A stretch of 64,000 nt of DNA from Brachypodium distachyon (GCF_000005505.3 NC_016133.3:25853008-25917007), one strand, 5' to 3'; shown: positions 10,697 through 21,797, counted from the stretch's first letter. Made by a program: numbers and translations. Notes: generated by a model not told the origin, from the letters alone.

Positions 10697-12990
10697 GCTC
10701 GATGCTGATTGCCGAGAGGGAGGAAGACGTCCCGGAGACTAGGGCTGCGGGGCAGGGGGCTGGGCGGCCCCCGGCAACCGCCTCAGACCCGGGGACCGCC
10801 CCTAAGCCGGCACCCTCGGCACCGCAGAAGCGGTTGGTGCAGCACGCGGTGTACTTCGTTAGTACGGTGCTACGCGACGCGCGGACAAGGTACCCGCAAG
10901 TACAGAAGCTCCTTCTGGGGATTCTCCTTGCGTCCCGCAAGCTGCGCCACTACTTCCAGGCGCACCGCGTCACGGTGGTGTCCGGGTTCTGCCTTGAGCA
11001 GGCCCTCACCAACCGTGAAGCCACCGGGAGGTGGCCGAATGGAGGATGGAGTTGTCGGAGTTCGACCTCCACTTCGCCAACTCCAAAAGCATTAAGAGCA
11101 CGGCCCTGGCGGACTTCGTCGCGGAATGGATGTCCACGGGTGTAGAAGAAAGTGAGCCGGAGACCAGCCTGCCCGGCAAGCTGGACGAGGATCACTGGGT
11201 CCTCTACTTCGACGGTGCGTTCAGTCTTCAGGGAGCAGGCGCTGGGGTCGTCATCGAGCCGCCAACAGGGGACCAGTTGAGGTTTGCTATTCAACTCGAC
11301 TTCGCTAACTCCACCAACAACACGGCGGAATACGAAAGCCTGCCTGCCGGGTTGCGGGCAGCGGTCGCCCTCGACATTAAGCGCTTGGTTGTTCGCGGCG
11401 ATTCCCAACTCATGATCAACCAGGTGAACAAGGACTACGACTGCCCTCAAATGGCGTCGTACGTGGAGGAAGTCCGCAAGCTAGAACAAAAGTTCAAAGG
11501 TTTGCGCTTCGAGCACATCAAGCGGAAGGATAACTTCGCTGCCGACAAGCTGGCCAAGATGGCAGCAGAGCGCCGGAAGTCTCCGACAGGGGTGTTCTAT
11601 CAGAAGCAAGTGGCTCCTTCAGTCCCCCCCCAGCCGGTTGCCGGGGACGCCCCTCCGGGAACCGAAGGAACCCCTGCAGCAGCGGGGGTCCATCCCGCTG
11701 ATATGTCGGCATGCGTTTGTAGGGAGATTCCCCCCTAGGCGGAAGAAATCGCCCGCTATTTGAAAGGGGAGGCTCTCCCGGAAGATGACGTCGCCGCGGA
11801 GCGTGTAGCATGGCAAGCCAAGATGTACACTACCATCTACCACATGCATGTGAACGGTGTCAAACTTATCTGCGTGCCGCAGGAAAAAGGGTGCGCACTG
11901 TTGGAAGACATACATCGAGGCACATGTTCACACCATGTGGCCTCCCGGGCTCTAGTCGGCAAGGCGTTTCGGCATGGCTTCTACTGGCCCATGGCTCTGG
12001 CCGATGCGGAGCGACTTGTGAAGACGTGCGAGGCGTGCTAGTTCCACTCAAAGAAGAGCAACCAACCGGCACAGGACCTGCATGTCATCCCGTCCTCATG
12101 GCCGTTCGCGGTCTGGGGGCTGGACATCGCCGGCAAGCTACCAAGGGCGGTTGGCGGTTACGAATATTTGTTCGTGGCCATCGACAAGTTCTCCAAATGG
12201 GTGGAGGTGTAAGCAGTGCGGAAGGTGACTGTCCAGGCGGCCATCAAGTTCTTCAAGGGCATTGTGTGCCGGTTTGGTGTTCCTAACAGCATTATCACCG
12301 ACAACGGCACGCAATTCACAAGCGCGGCATTTCAAGGCTACTGCGAAGACATGGGCACTAAACTGCGCTTCGTGTCCGTTGCTCACCCGAGGAGCAACGG
12401 ACAGGCGGAGCGAGCCAACGCAGAGGTACTGCGGGGGCTCAAGACGAGATCTTTGACAAGCTCAAAGGCCACGGGAAGCACTGGATCGAAGAACTCCAGC
12501 CCGTGCTGTGGTCCATCCGGACCACACCTAGTCGGGCATCGGGCGAAACTCCTTTCACCCTTGTCTACGGGGCAGAAGCGCTGCTGCCCCTCGAGCTCAA
12601 GTACGGATCTCCCCGAGTATGCGCGTACGGCGACACCAGCCAACACGAGCAAATGGTCAACGATCTAAACTTCATCGAGGAGCTTCGATGTCGGGCTGCT
12701 GTGCGAGCCGCGCGCTACCAGCAGGGACTCCGTCGTTATCACGACAGACGAGTCCGTCCCCGGGGGCTCGAGAACGGAGACCTTGTCCTGCGTCGGATAC
12801 AAGGAACGAAGGCCGGGAACAAGTTGACTCCGAAATGGGAGGGCCCTTCCGGGTAGTGCAGGTGACCAGGCCGGGGGCTGTCCACCTGGAAACCGAAGAC
12901 GGCTTGCCGGAGCCCAACCCTCAGGTGATGCCTCCGATGCATACCTCTCGAACTAGTCTAACCGGGCAGCCCCCGCGTGTAAACTGCTAG
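10697..12990 (+). pseudogene. TatC pol: RNase H and integrase, broken
   Basis: Opens inside pol (AEREEDVP), continues with [11 protein letters not shown] and the remainder of the RT-linked RNase H, then an additional archaeal-type RNase H (VLYFDGAFS, NNTAEYE, GDSQL, NFAADKLA; about 11200-11560), then integrase: zinc-binding segment (HRGTCSHHV to TCEAC), catalytic D in GLDIAG, D in ITDNGTQF, E in GQAERAN, and a C-terminal domain ending at TAG 12988-12990. Lesions: a lost G near 11030, TAG for Trp at 11736-11738, TAG for Gln after TCEAC, TAA for Glu after KWVEV, and a shift after KTR. Not functional. Confidence 0.87.
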
Positions 12991-13171
12991 TTAATCGTGA
13001 AAAAAGATAAGTGTTTCGCCCCTGAGCTTTGAATTTGCCTTGTTTATTCGCGTTTTTTCCCTCTTCTGTCTCCTGCTTTAAGTGCACAAAGGTGTCTTTC
13101 CATACTTGGTTGTGAGCAGGAGGCTATTGTGGCCTCGAAACGTAAACCCGTTGCCGGATCGTTCCGGCACT

Positions 13172-13327
13172 GGACATGCTGTTGGCGGGCTTCCCGCAAC
13201 GTGCATCACTGGACATGCCGTTGGCGGGCTTCCCGCAACGTGCATCACTGGACATGCCGTTGGCGGGCTTCCCGCAACGTGCATCACTGGACATGCCGTT
13301 GGCGGGCTTCCCGCAACGTGCATCATA
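13172..13327 (+). repeat. 39-bp minisatellite, four units
   Basis: Four head-to-tail copies of a 39-base unit starting GGACATGCCGTTGGCGGGCT, nearly identical, followed by a decayed fifth copy (13328-13367). The corresponding places in TatB and TatD have about three units (21505-21620) and one unit (near 49060-49100). Confidence 0.92.
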
Positions 13328-13795
13328 GGACGCGCCGTTGCCGGGCCTCTCGCAGCCTACACCGCGCAGTCGCTGCACCTGGGAAGGAAATGCTCACATC
13401 CAAGTTTGGCGTCGACCCCTTTGTGCCCGGGGGCTGGGAGGCAAGAGGGATTTGTCTGTGTTGCTTATTTTCTCTTATTTTCGTAAGTTTCGAAAAAAAT
13501 TGCAGCACCTCGGGCTTGGTAAGAGTCTAACGTACAGGAAAGGGTGGAATCTTGTGCAGTGTGGTACCCGAGAGCTGCCCACGGGTCGCACCATATACCG
13601 GTGCCTTGTGGTGCGGGAGGACCGCAACACAAGGGGCTCACCGCACTCCGAGGCTTCTGAATCGACAGGTTGCCACCACGTGTGCCACGGTTTCCTGGTT
13701 AACATGGCGGCGGAAACTGCGCCGCATTCGAAGGAAGGGCGCCACGGGTGCTGCGAGGGTCCGTCGCGCGCGGTGGCAACTCTCCCTCCCGCGCT

Positions 13796-13804
13796 TATAA
13801 AAGG
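13796..13804 (+). promoter_or_regulatory. TATA box in the TatC spacer, sense strand
   Basis: TATAAAAGG, with the downstream block CTCAGAGCGAAGCC, recurs in sense orientation in the spacers of TatB (TATAGAAG, 21072-21065) and TatD (TATAAAAG, 48648-48641). It sits just upstream of the hairpin repeats, so it may start a non-coding transcript. No start-site data are available. Confidence 0.5.
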
Positions 13805-13856
13805 CGCGCCCCAACCATGGAACGGCTCAGAGCGAAGCCGGGTTCGGGGCCATTAA

Positions 13857-14260
13857 GGCGGGTGATGCCGCGGAGGCGCGGAGGTGGTGCTCCCCGCCGG
13901 TGCGCTGCCATCGCGCCCCTGCTACATCACCCCATCGAGCCCGCCCCGAGGGACGCCACAGAGGCACGATGGTAGTGCATGCCATCAGTGTCCTGCGCCG
14001 ACGGGTGCACTGCCCTTGTGCCCCTGCCGCGGTTCCTCAAGTGGGCGGCTCCTAGGCGAGGGTCGCCGCAGAGGCACTGTGGTGGTGCATCCCCTCAGCG
14101 TCCGGCGCTGATGGGGTCCATTGCCGACGTGCCCTTGTCGCCCCCCTCCATAGGACACCTCCGCAAGGAGCAGGGGCTGCCACGAAGACTCTATGGTAGT
14201 GCATGCCCTCCATACCTTGTGCCGACGGGTGCACTATCATAGAGACCCGGCCGCATTCCC
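13857..14260 (+). repeat. Array of about 110-bp hairpin repeats
   Basis: Four degenerate units with a common core GTGCATNCC...GACGGGTGCAC. Candidate stems: 13970-14018, 14078-14125 (a UCAGCG/CGCUGA stem extended by CCCC/GGGG with a bulge) and 14192-14240 (outer 12-base stem TATGGTAGTGCA with one G-U). The spacing of units is 108-114 bases. Homologous arrays occur in TatB and TatD. Confidence 0.65.
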
Positions 14261-14578
14261 TTTGAGAGAGCCTTTTTCGGGCGCGGGTCGTTGCGAGGAC
14301 GCTGTGAGGGCGCCGGTGCCGGCGCTCGTCGCCCGTTCCGGCCCATCACCGCGTCCCTGCCGCGGCGCTCGAGCAGTTTTGCTCCCGGGCAACAAGGGCT
14401 GTCACATCCCTTGGGACGAGTTCCCCAGAAAAAACCAGGTCTCCCCAGTTGCGGGGGCTGTCGCGGGGAGGCTATAACTTCCTCACCACCCGTGCACGCC
14501 GTTCGGGGTGGGGCGCAGCTGGTGGCGAGGACGTGATAGCCGTCTTGCGGCTGCTCCCGAGGCGGAGTCCTCCTAAGC

Positions 14579-14638
14579 CAGGGTTCCTCCCTGAAGGCCA
14601 GGGTTCCTCCCTGAAAGCCAGAGTCCGTCCCTGAAGGC
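14579..14638 (+). repeat. 20-bp tandem repeat, three units
   Basis: Three consecutive copies of a unit reading CAGGGTTCCTCCCTGAAGGC, the third with two changes. TatB has a single related copy near 20270. Confidence 0.85.
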
Positions 14639-14900
14639 GAGGGTTGCCGCGTGAGCATGGTGGTAGCATCGTCGGCGGCGGTTGCCGCTGGCGGCGATCC
14701 TGCCCCCGCGCTCCTGCCGCATCCCTCAGAGATCGTTTCCCTTGAACAGGTACCCAAGGTGGTTCCTACCAAGGCAGTGCCCCGTCTGCACTCTACCGCC
14801 GAGCATCACGAGGCATTGGACCGAACGGAAAAGCTAAGTGTCTGAACATGAACGCTGAATTCGCTAAGAGCTGAACAAAACTGAGCACTGTCTCGTTGGG

Positions 14901-15470
14901 TGTGGCCCCAGATCCCGCGCGTAGCTGGAGTGTTAAAAGGGACGCTTGCGGGGGGAGTGCGCTCCCCGTGTGGCTTCGCGGATCCGTCCCGGAGCAGCAT
15001 GGCTTGGAGTAGTTACCCCGCAAGTGGAGTGGCTCCCCGTTACCGCTTGGCCCCAGGTCGGCACCACGGGTCCGTCCCGGGTCCCTGGTCTGGTCAAGGG
15101 TGAGGCGCGCGCGAGTCCCCCACAACACAAGGCAAAATACGCAAAGGCTAAAAGGGGCCACCCCGTTGGACAGCATCAGGAACAACAAACTTGTCAAAAA
15201 GTTTACTTAACTAAGAGTTAACGCTGCTTCGCCATGTGTGGTCCCAGAACCTGCGCGTGGCCGGGGTGTGAGGAGGACGCTTGCGGGGGGAGTGCGCTCC
15301 CTGTGTGGCTCCCGGGTCCGTCCCCCCGCAAGTGGAGTGACTCGCCGCCTACCACTTGGCCCCAGGTCGGCACCACGGGTCCGTCCCAGGTCCCTGGTCT
15401 GGTCAAGGGTGGGGCGTGCGAGTCCCCGGCAACGCAAGGTGTAACACGCAAAGGCTAAGGGAACCACCCC
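14901..15470 (+). repeat. 336-bp tandem duplication in the TatC spacer
   Basis: The block beginning TGTGGCCCCAGATCC at 14901 reappears, diverged, from 15237 (TGTGGTCCCAGAACC), including the motifs GACGCTTGCGGGGGGAGTGC and GGTCGGCACCACGGGTCCGT in the same order. TatB (about 19770-20010) and TatD (about 44560-44810) have one copy each. Confidence 0.8.
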
Positions 15471-15658
15471 GCGAGGCAGCCTCGGGAATAAGGGACAAAA
15501 ATTGAGGAAATTAACAAGCTTGATTGACTAAGTGCCGAATGATTACATGGACTAATCAAAAGGTGATTGTTCAAACGGCGCTAAGCACCATACTTGCAGG
15601 GAAAGCAAACAAAACAAGGTACAGTGGAAGCAACGAGCACGGCCGGGGGCTGCGGCAA

Positions 15659-18195
15659 CTAGTTGTCGCCGTCTTCGGCCGGGGGGTCGGCGGGGAGATC
15701 AGGGTCCGGCTTCATCTGCATCCGCTCAACGACCTCGTCGACGAACGCGCGCACTCCTTGGGTGTGCGTGGGCTCGTCCTCGCTGTCGGACCAAGCGTCC
15801 AGCAGGGACTCGAAGGGAAACTCCGGGTCCCGGAGATGAATCCGCGGGAGGATTGTCCCGGCAACCTCCCGAGCGCAGTTGGCGACTTCGTTGGCGCCAT
15901 ACCTGGCGATCCAGATATCGAGTGCCCCGAGCTTCCCCACGAAGTCGGAGAAGAAGGGGATCAGGGTCGTGACGTCCGTGCCATCCACCTCCGCCGCTTG
16001 CAGCTCGAACTTGGGCAACAGGTCGTGCAGCGACTGGGCGATCTTCGTCAGCTTCTCCGCCTCGAGCTGCCGCTACCCGATCAGCGTGCCGTGATGGAGT
16101 CGAGCATCTTGCGCAGCCTTCTTGGCCTTGCTGATGCGGCCCTCCAGCTTCGCAAGCTCTGCGGCCTTGGTCGCGTTGTCCTCGCCGGCCTTGGCGAGCT
16201 CCTCCCGGACGGTGGCCAACTCGGCCTCGAGCCTCCAAGGGTGGCTGAGAGCGGTCAGCGCGGTTACCTTGTGCGGCCGTCGGGCTTGCCGGGGCAGCTT
16301 CCTCCGCTTCGCCTGCACCGGCGGGAGCATCCACAAGGATTGCCGCGGGCGAGCTGCCGCTCACTACAGAAAGAAGGTATGTTCACGTTCACGAGTTTGG
16401 CTAACGAAAATTGCGATTGCAGAGGATTGATAAGGACATACCGGTTGCCGGCACTGCCTCTGTGGGGGTTGGGTCGCCAAGGGGCGCGCCCGCGTTGCTG
16501 CCGACCCTGCGGCGATGGGATAGGCGGCGCCGCTGGTGTTGCCACGCGTCCTCTTGCGGGGTGTACCGGGCGGTGAATTGCTCTTCGCCCTCTTGCTGGT
16601 ACCCACCGGCGAAGAAGACTTCGGGGGGTTACGCCGGAGTGCGAAGCCCCGGAAAACCCCCCGAGCGGGCGGCGCCGTGGGCGCCCGCGGAGTCGTCGTG
16701 ACCCGGAGAACTCCGGATGTCGACGGCGATGCCGCCGCGGCGCCGGGAGCCAAACTCGCGGAGGCCCCCGTTACCGGGGCGAAGGCCGTTGCCGGGGCGC
16801 CGGGGACCCCCGCAGGCGCGGGCGTTGCGGGGGTGCCGGCGGGCACCCCGGGACCGGTTCCCGCCGTGGTGCTGGCGGCCGCCGTCAAGGCAGGGGCCGC
16901 CGCCGAGGCACCCGCCGCACCTGTTGCCGCAGATGCCGTTGAGGTACCGACGGGCACCCCAGAAGCGGCCGCCGCCGCTAGGTTGGTGGCCGCTGCCGAG
17001 GCGGACGTCGCCGTTGAGGAGATGGCTGCGAACGCCCTCGATCTTCTCACGATCCAGGGCGCGTTGTCGCTGCTTTCCTCGTCGTCGTCGTCCACGGCGA
17101 TGAGTTCCGGCGACGCAGCCACCTGGCCCACCTCGTCGTCCAGCGACCGGAGGGAAGGCCAGCTGGGCTCGGACCCGCCCTCGCTCTCCTCGAGCAACTG
17201 CTTCCCACGGGGTGCTTGCGGGGGAGCGTGCGGGACCCGGGTGGGGGTGTCGTCCATGAGCTCCCACTCATTGCAGGGTGGGGCACCGACGATGTCGCTG
17301 AGCGCCTTAACGCCTGCGGGGAGAGCGGAAACCCTCGGCGGGAACTCCGTTGATTGGAAGATCTCGCCGGAGATCCCCCTCACCCATGTACTGAGGGCCT
17401 CCAAGTCCATCCCGTCCGCCTGGAGGCGTGTCCTGTCCCCGGAACCCGTGTACATCCACGCGGGCCGGGAGCGTTGCTGCAGCGGGGCTATGCGCCGATG
17501 GACGAAGGTGCGTGCCACGTCAACATCGGTGAGCCCCGCTAGCCGCAGCGCCTTGATCTTCTCGACGATGTGGAGGTCGGCGTCGCAGTGGTACCTGTCC
17601 TACTAGCCGTTCTGGGGTACCGACAACTCCATCGGTGACTGGATGAACTCCTGGGGGTCCTCCACCCGGACCCAGCACCAGTCGCTCCGCCACTCTTTTT
17701 CAATCTTCTTCCCCGACCGGACGATGAACTCGGACTTCATCTGGTCGCGGGCGCGGAAGACCACCTGACGGCATCACCCCGACGAACGCATCGCAGAGGA
17801 ACTGGAAGGTGGCAAGGAGGAACAACGAGGTGGGGTGGAGCTGCGCCACCCGCAACTGATAAGACTCCATCAGTACGTGGAGGAACAGAGAGAAGGGTTG
17901 CACCATGCCGCAGAGGAGGAAGCGCGCGAACACCCGAAAATTGTTGTCCTGGTGCTCGGTGCCCGCCGGGAAGATCTGCATCTCCCTGTGCTCGTTAAAG
18001 CTGGAGGCGACGGCGTGCCGGAGCTTCCCCAGTGCCTCGCCGTTATAGCCGGGGCGGAAGAAGGCGACTGTGGCGCATATCCCGCCTCTTCTGGTCCTTG
18101 GCGGCGGCCGCTTTTATTGCCACATCGGTCTTGCTTGTCGCGGGCTTCTTCGAGGTTTGGACCTCCTTCCCCTTCCTGGTGGTGGGGGGCACCAT
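15659..18195 (-). pseudogene. TatC antisense ORF (aORF), nearly full length, degraded
   Basis: The most complete uninterrupted aORF in the window. ATG at 18195 opens a basic leader (MVPPTTRKGKEVQ); then come FFRPGYN, FARFLLCG and LHPTSLFLL blocks, the stretch ARTFVHRRIAPLQ, an acidic segment (DDDDEESSD near 17080), a long Ala/Pro-rich region, the basic block PKSSSPVGTSKRAK, an intron (16364-16441), a predicted coiled coil (about 16080-16260) and a conserved C-terminal domain (LIPFFSDFVGKLGALDIW) ending at TAG 15661-15659. Frames shift several times, for example near 17800 and 16080. The protein is of unknown function; its recurrence with the same architecture in TatA, TatD and TatE shows it belongs to the element. 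Confidence 0.8.
16364..16441 (-). other. Predicted intron in the TatC aORF (78 nt)
   Basis: On the aORF strand a donor GTATGT follows ...GGCAACCG and the acceptor ...TTTCTGTAG precedes TGAGCGGC. Position and phase 1 match intron 1 of TatD (43219-43299) and the homologous stretch of TatE (35337-35415). Unspliced, the frame stops shortly after the donor. Confidence 0.6.
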
Positions 18196-18298
18196 GGAAA
18201 GCGACGGCGGAAGCTGGCAGGAGCGCAGGGATACGAGATGCGGAAGAGGATGGAGGCGAAGGGGCAAAGTGTTGTTCCCCTTTTGGCAACAGTAGAGA

Positions 18299-18306
18299 CT
18301 TTATGA
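18299..18306 (-). promoter_or_regulatory. Putative TATA box of the TatC aORF
   Basis: TCATAAAG on the minus strand, 104 bases upstream of the aORF ATG at 18195. It aligns with TTATAAAG in TatA. Confidence 0.45.
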
Positions 18307-18599
18307 CGCTCGGGCGTTTGGTAACGGCCGGTTCCGTACCCCACGGGTGTGCGGGGATAACTCCTAATCACTGGGAGTAATACGCGGAGTGGCCTTAACT
18401 ACCCTATTTAGGGGGGGGAGTTAGGGCGGAGATCGCGCGTCCACTGCTCCGCTTGTAACGGCGCCGTACACGGGGCAGCGAAGGGACGCGAGCCCGCGAT
18501 GAATCGGGGCCCACAAATCGGTTAAGGGCGTAGCCCGGCAACCGACCAGGGGGAGACCCTTCCGGGAACAGGTGATGCCGGCCCACGCCCGGGGGCTAC
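18307..18599 (+). other. TatC untranslated stretch and polypurine tract
   Basis: Non-coding, homologous to 1405-1697. The likely polypurine tract CCCGGGGGCTAC ends at 18599, directly before the LTR. Confidence 0.6.
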
Positions 18600-19602
18600 T
18601 ATCGCACTAGTGGCACCCGGGGTACCACCGCTGCGCGACGCGCGGGCCCTATTCCCGGGTTCCCGGGAAGGTCTCATCCCGGGGAGCATCTATGAGCTCC
18701 TTGGCAAGCTACCAGCTCGAAAGGGGCTAGCGGGGCTTCGGGGAATATTCCCGCCTAGGCACCTCCCGGGAAGCTGCTTCCCGGGAGGGGGATCCCGTGT
18801 TCGTTGGGCCCGGGTGCTTCCCGGGGTCGGCTTGCTGGGACTGGGGGTTCCCCGGCGCATGCCCCCGCCTCGGGCGTGGGGCCCAGTGGACAGCGCCACG
18901 CGGGCGCGTGGCTGGCACGGGACGCGCGGTCCCACCAAGGCAAGGAGTGAGGCGCACGGCTCAGTAAACGAGCCGACCGACGGGTAGTTACCCGTCCGAT
19001 CCAAGGAACAGTGGTTGTCTAATCCTACCCTAGGGTCTTATGCCCGTAGCAGCGGAGGTTGCACCCATGCACACCACCAGCTCACCGGGGGGAGTTGCAT
19101 GCCTCCCCGTTGTACACTTGTAGCTCATGCACCGTGGCACATGTGGCATCCCCTTATGTATAAAAGGAGGACCCATGCCGACGGTCAAGGGGGTTTTTTT
19201 TTGGGAGTCGGTTGGTCGGTTAGTTGGTTCAGGCGAAGCTCGCTCGACGGACGCTTAGTGGCTCCAGTAGGCAGCCAGCAGAGAGCGGAGAGGAGGACCT
19301 AGCCACTGAGACAAAGCCCCGGAGCTTGCCCGGCAACTTGTAAACATTTGATCCGTAATCAATATCAGCTCAGATAGGCAGGACGTAGGGTTTTACACCT
19401 CCGGGTGGCCCGAACCTGGGTAAAAAACATGCGTGCATCTGTTCTTGGACTAGCGCGTACCCCTAGCACTTCGTCTCGCCGGCCCCGTAGGGCCTCATCG
19501 GCGCTACCGGCGATCACCGGGTCTCCGCCCCAGACGCCCCTACCGAACCTAAAAGGGGGACGTTGCCGCACGCCCTCGGTGTCGGAGCACCGAGCGACGA
19601 CA
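18600..19602 (+). repeat. TatC 3' LTR (1003 bp)
   Basis: Begins TATCGCACTAG, a G-to-A change from the usual TGTCGCACCAG, and ends GAGCGACGACA at 19602. TATA box TATAAAAG at 19159-19166. A short T-run follows near 19194. Confidence 0.87.
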
Positions 19603-20620
19603 GTTTGGTTTCCCTGCAAGTGTGGCGTCCAACGCCGTTTGAACAATTATTCTCTGATTAGCCCATGTAATCGTTTGACTCTTAGTCAATCAAGTTTTTC
19701 AACATGTTCATTTTCTAGTTCATTGTTCCCGGTGCTGTCTAGCGGGGCGGCCCTTTTAGCCTTTGCGCATTTTGCCTTGTGTTGCAGGGGACTGGCGTGC
19801 CTCACCCTTGACCAGACCAGGGACCCGAGACGGACCCGCGGTGCCGACCTGGGCTCAAGCGGTACCGGGGAGCCACTCCACTTGCGGGGTAACTACTCCA
19901 AGCCGTGCCCTTCCGGGGCGGACCCGTGAAGCCACACGGGGAGCGCACTCCCCCCGCAAGCGAACTTCTAACACTCCGGCTACGCGCAGGATCTGGGGCC
20001 ACACCCAACGAGACAGTGCTCAATTTCGTTCAGTTCTCAACGAGTTCAATGTTCATGTTCAGGCACTTAGCTTTTTCGTTCAGTCCGATGCTTCGAGACG
20101 CTTGTCGGAAAAGTGCACCTGGAGCACTGGCCTTGGAAGGGACCTACCCCGGGACCTGTTCAAGGAAATCTGTTTCTGAGGGATGCGGCAGGAACGCGGA
20201 GGCAGGATCGCCGCCAACGGCCACCGCCGCCGACGATGCTCCCACCACGCTCATGTAGCAACCCTCGCCTTCAGGGAGGAACCCTGGCCTAGGAGGACTC
20301 CGCCCAGGGAGCGGCCGCAAGACGGCTATAACGTCCTCGCCGCCAACTGAACCCCACCCTGAGCGGCGGGTGCGGGTGGCGAGGATGTTATAGCCTCCCG
20401 GCGACAGCCCCCGCAACGGGGGAGACCTGGTTTTTCGGGGGAGCTCGTCCCGAGGGGTGTAACAGTCCTCGTTGCCCGGTAGCAAAATTGCTCGAGGGCC
20501 GTGGCAGGGACGCGGTGTTGGGCCGGAAAGGGCGGCGGGCGCCGGCACTGGCGCCACCACAGCGTCCTCGCAACGACCCGCGCCCGAAATAAGGCTCTCT
20601 CAAGGGGAATGCGGCCGGGA

Positions 20621-20990
20621 CACTATTGCAGTGCACCCGTCGGCACAAGGCACGGATGGCATGCACTTCCATAGTGTCTCCGCGGCAGCCCCTGCTCCTT
20701 GCGGAGGTGTCTTATGGAGGGATGCGGCAATGCACCCCGTCGGCGCCGGGCGCTGAGGGGATGCACCCCGACAGTGCCTCCGTGGCAACCCTCGCCCAGG
20801 AGCCACCCGCTTGAGGAGGCGCGGCAGGAGCACGGCGGCAGTGCACCCGTCGGCGCGGGACGCTGATGGCATGCACTCCCACCGTGCCTCTGCGACGCCC
20901 CTCGGGGCAGGCTCGATGGGGTGATGCGGCAAGGGCGCGAGGGCCGTGCACCCGTCGGCGCTAAGCGCCGATGGAATGCACCGCCATCGC
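20621..20990 (-). repeat. Hairpin repeats of the TatB spacer
   Basis: Four units with the core GTGCACCCGTCGGCG...GATGGCATGCAC. The unit at 20946-20981 has a perfect inner stem, GTCGGCGC/GCGCCGAT with a three-base loop (one G-U), inside GTGCA/TGCAC arms. Others lie near 20630-20674, 20727-20775 and 20840-20893. Confidence 0.65.
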
Positions 20991-21504
20991 GCCTCCGTGG
21001 CACCGCCCACCTTAATGGCCCCTCACTCGGCTTCGCTCTGAGCCGTTCCGTGGCTGGGGCACGCCTTCTATAGGCGCGGGAGAGGGACTTGCCACCGCAC
21101 GCGACGGATCCGTGCGGCACCCGTGGCATCCCTCCCTTGAAATGCGGTACAGTCTCCGCCACCACGCATGCGAAGCCGCTGTGGTACACGTGGCTGCGCC
21201 CTCCCGAGTCTGAAGCCTCGGAGTGCGGTGAGCCCCTTGTGTTGCGGTCGTCCCGCACCACAAGGCACTGGTGCATGCCGCGACCCGTGGGTAACCCACG
21301 GGCATCACAGTGCACAAGATTCCATCCTTTTCCTGCAGGTAAGATTCTTACCAGGCCCGAGGTCCTGCAAATTTTTTGAAATTCACGAAAACACACAAAA
21401 CAACACGGACAAACTCCTCCTGCCTCCCAGCCCCCGGGCACAAAGGGGTCGATGCCAAACTTGGATGTGAGCATTTCATTTCCCAGGCGAAGCGAGTGCG
21501 CGGT

Positions 21505-21620
21505 GCACGTTGCGGGAAGCCCGGCACTGCACGTCCCGTGATGCATGTTGCGGGAGGCCCAGCAACCGCATGTCCCGTGATGCACGCTGCGGGAAGCCAG
21601 GCAACTGCATGTCTCGTGCC
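21505..21620 (-). repeat. 39-bp minisatellite in the TatB spacer, three units
   Basis: Three adjacent units of 38, 39 and 39 bases, related to the TatC minisatellite (13172-13327) in reverse orientation. Confidence 0.85.
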
Positions 21621-21797
21621 GGAACGGTCCGGCAACGGGTTTATGTTTTCGAGGCTCCAACAGCCGCCCTGCTCACAACAAAGTATGGAAAGACAACTTT
21701 GTGCACTTAAAGCAGGAGACAGAAGAAGGAAGAACATATGAATAAGCATGGCGAATTCAAAGCTCAGGAGCGAAACTCTTATCTTTATTCACAATAA

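Larger units (their letters stand above)
12991..15658 (+). other. TatC spacer between pol and aORF
   Basis: About 2.7 kb without a credible gene. It holds, in order, a 39-base minisatellite (13172-13327), a sense-strand TATA box (13796-13804), an array of hairpin-forming repeats (13857-14260), a 20-base triple repeat (14579-14638) and a tandem duplication of about 336 bases (14901-15470). Apparent ORFs across it follow from high GC and from repeat periods divisible by three. TatB (19603-21797) and TatD (44376-49278, interrupted) have corresponding spacers. Confidence 0.7.
10697..19602 (+). mobile_element. TatC: 5'-truncated Tat element in the TatB spacer
   Basis: Plus-strand element starting abruptly in the RT/RNase H part of pol, then spacer (12991-15658), antisense aORF (15659-18195) and 3' LTR (18600-19602). 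It lies in TatB's spacer; GTTTG at 19603-19607 is the expected right target duplication, the left one being lost with the 5' half. The order pol, spacer, antisense ORF, 3' LTR is the known layout of Tat elements with an aORF. Confidence 0.85.
19603..21797 (-). other. TatB spacer
   Basis: Non-coding region of TatB between the end of pol (21798) and the TatC insertion, the reverse complement of the TatC spacer type. It holds one copy of the block that is duplicated in TatC (about 19770-20010), hairpin repeats (20621-20990), a degenerate TATA box (21065-21072) and the 39-base repeats (21505-21620). No credible gene; its aORF was lost. Confidence 0.7.

Noticed and set aside
13172..13367. Possible CRISPR array
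   Set aside because: Units are directly adjacent without unique spacers, and the sequence is eukaryotic.
13078..13530. Several ORFs with a repeated peptide on both strands
   Set aside because: The 39-base repeat length is divisible by three, so every frame stays open; nothing suggests translation.
15524..17606. Two plus-strand frames of about 350 aa each
   Set aside because: Shadows of the TatC aORF; composition (Arg, Ala, Pro) follows from GC content on the opposite strand.
8584..19602. One Tat element with LTRs at 8584 and 19602
   Set aside because: The two LTRs are in opposite orientation; they belong to TatB and TatC.
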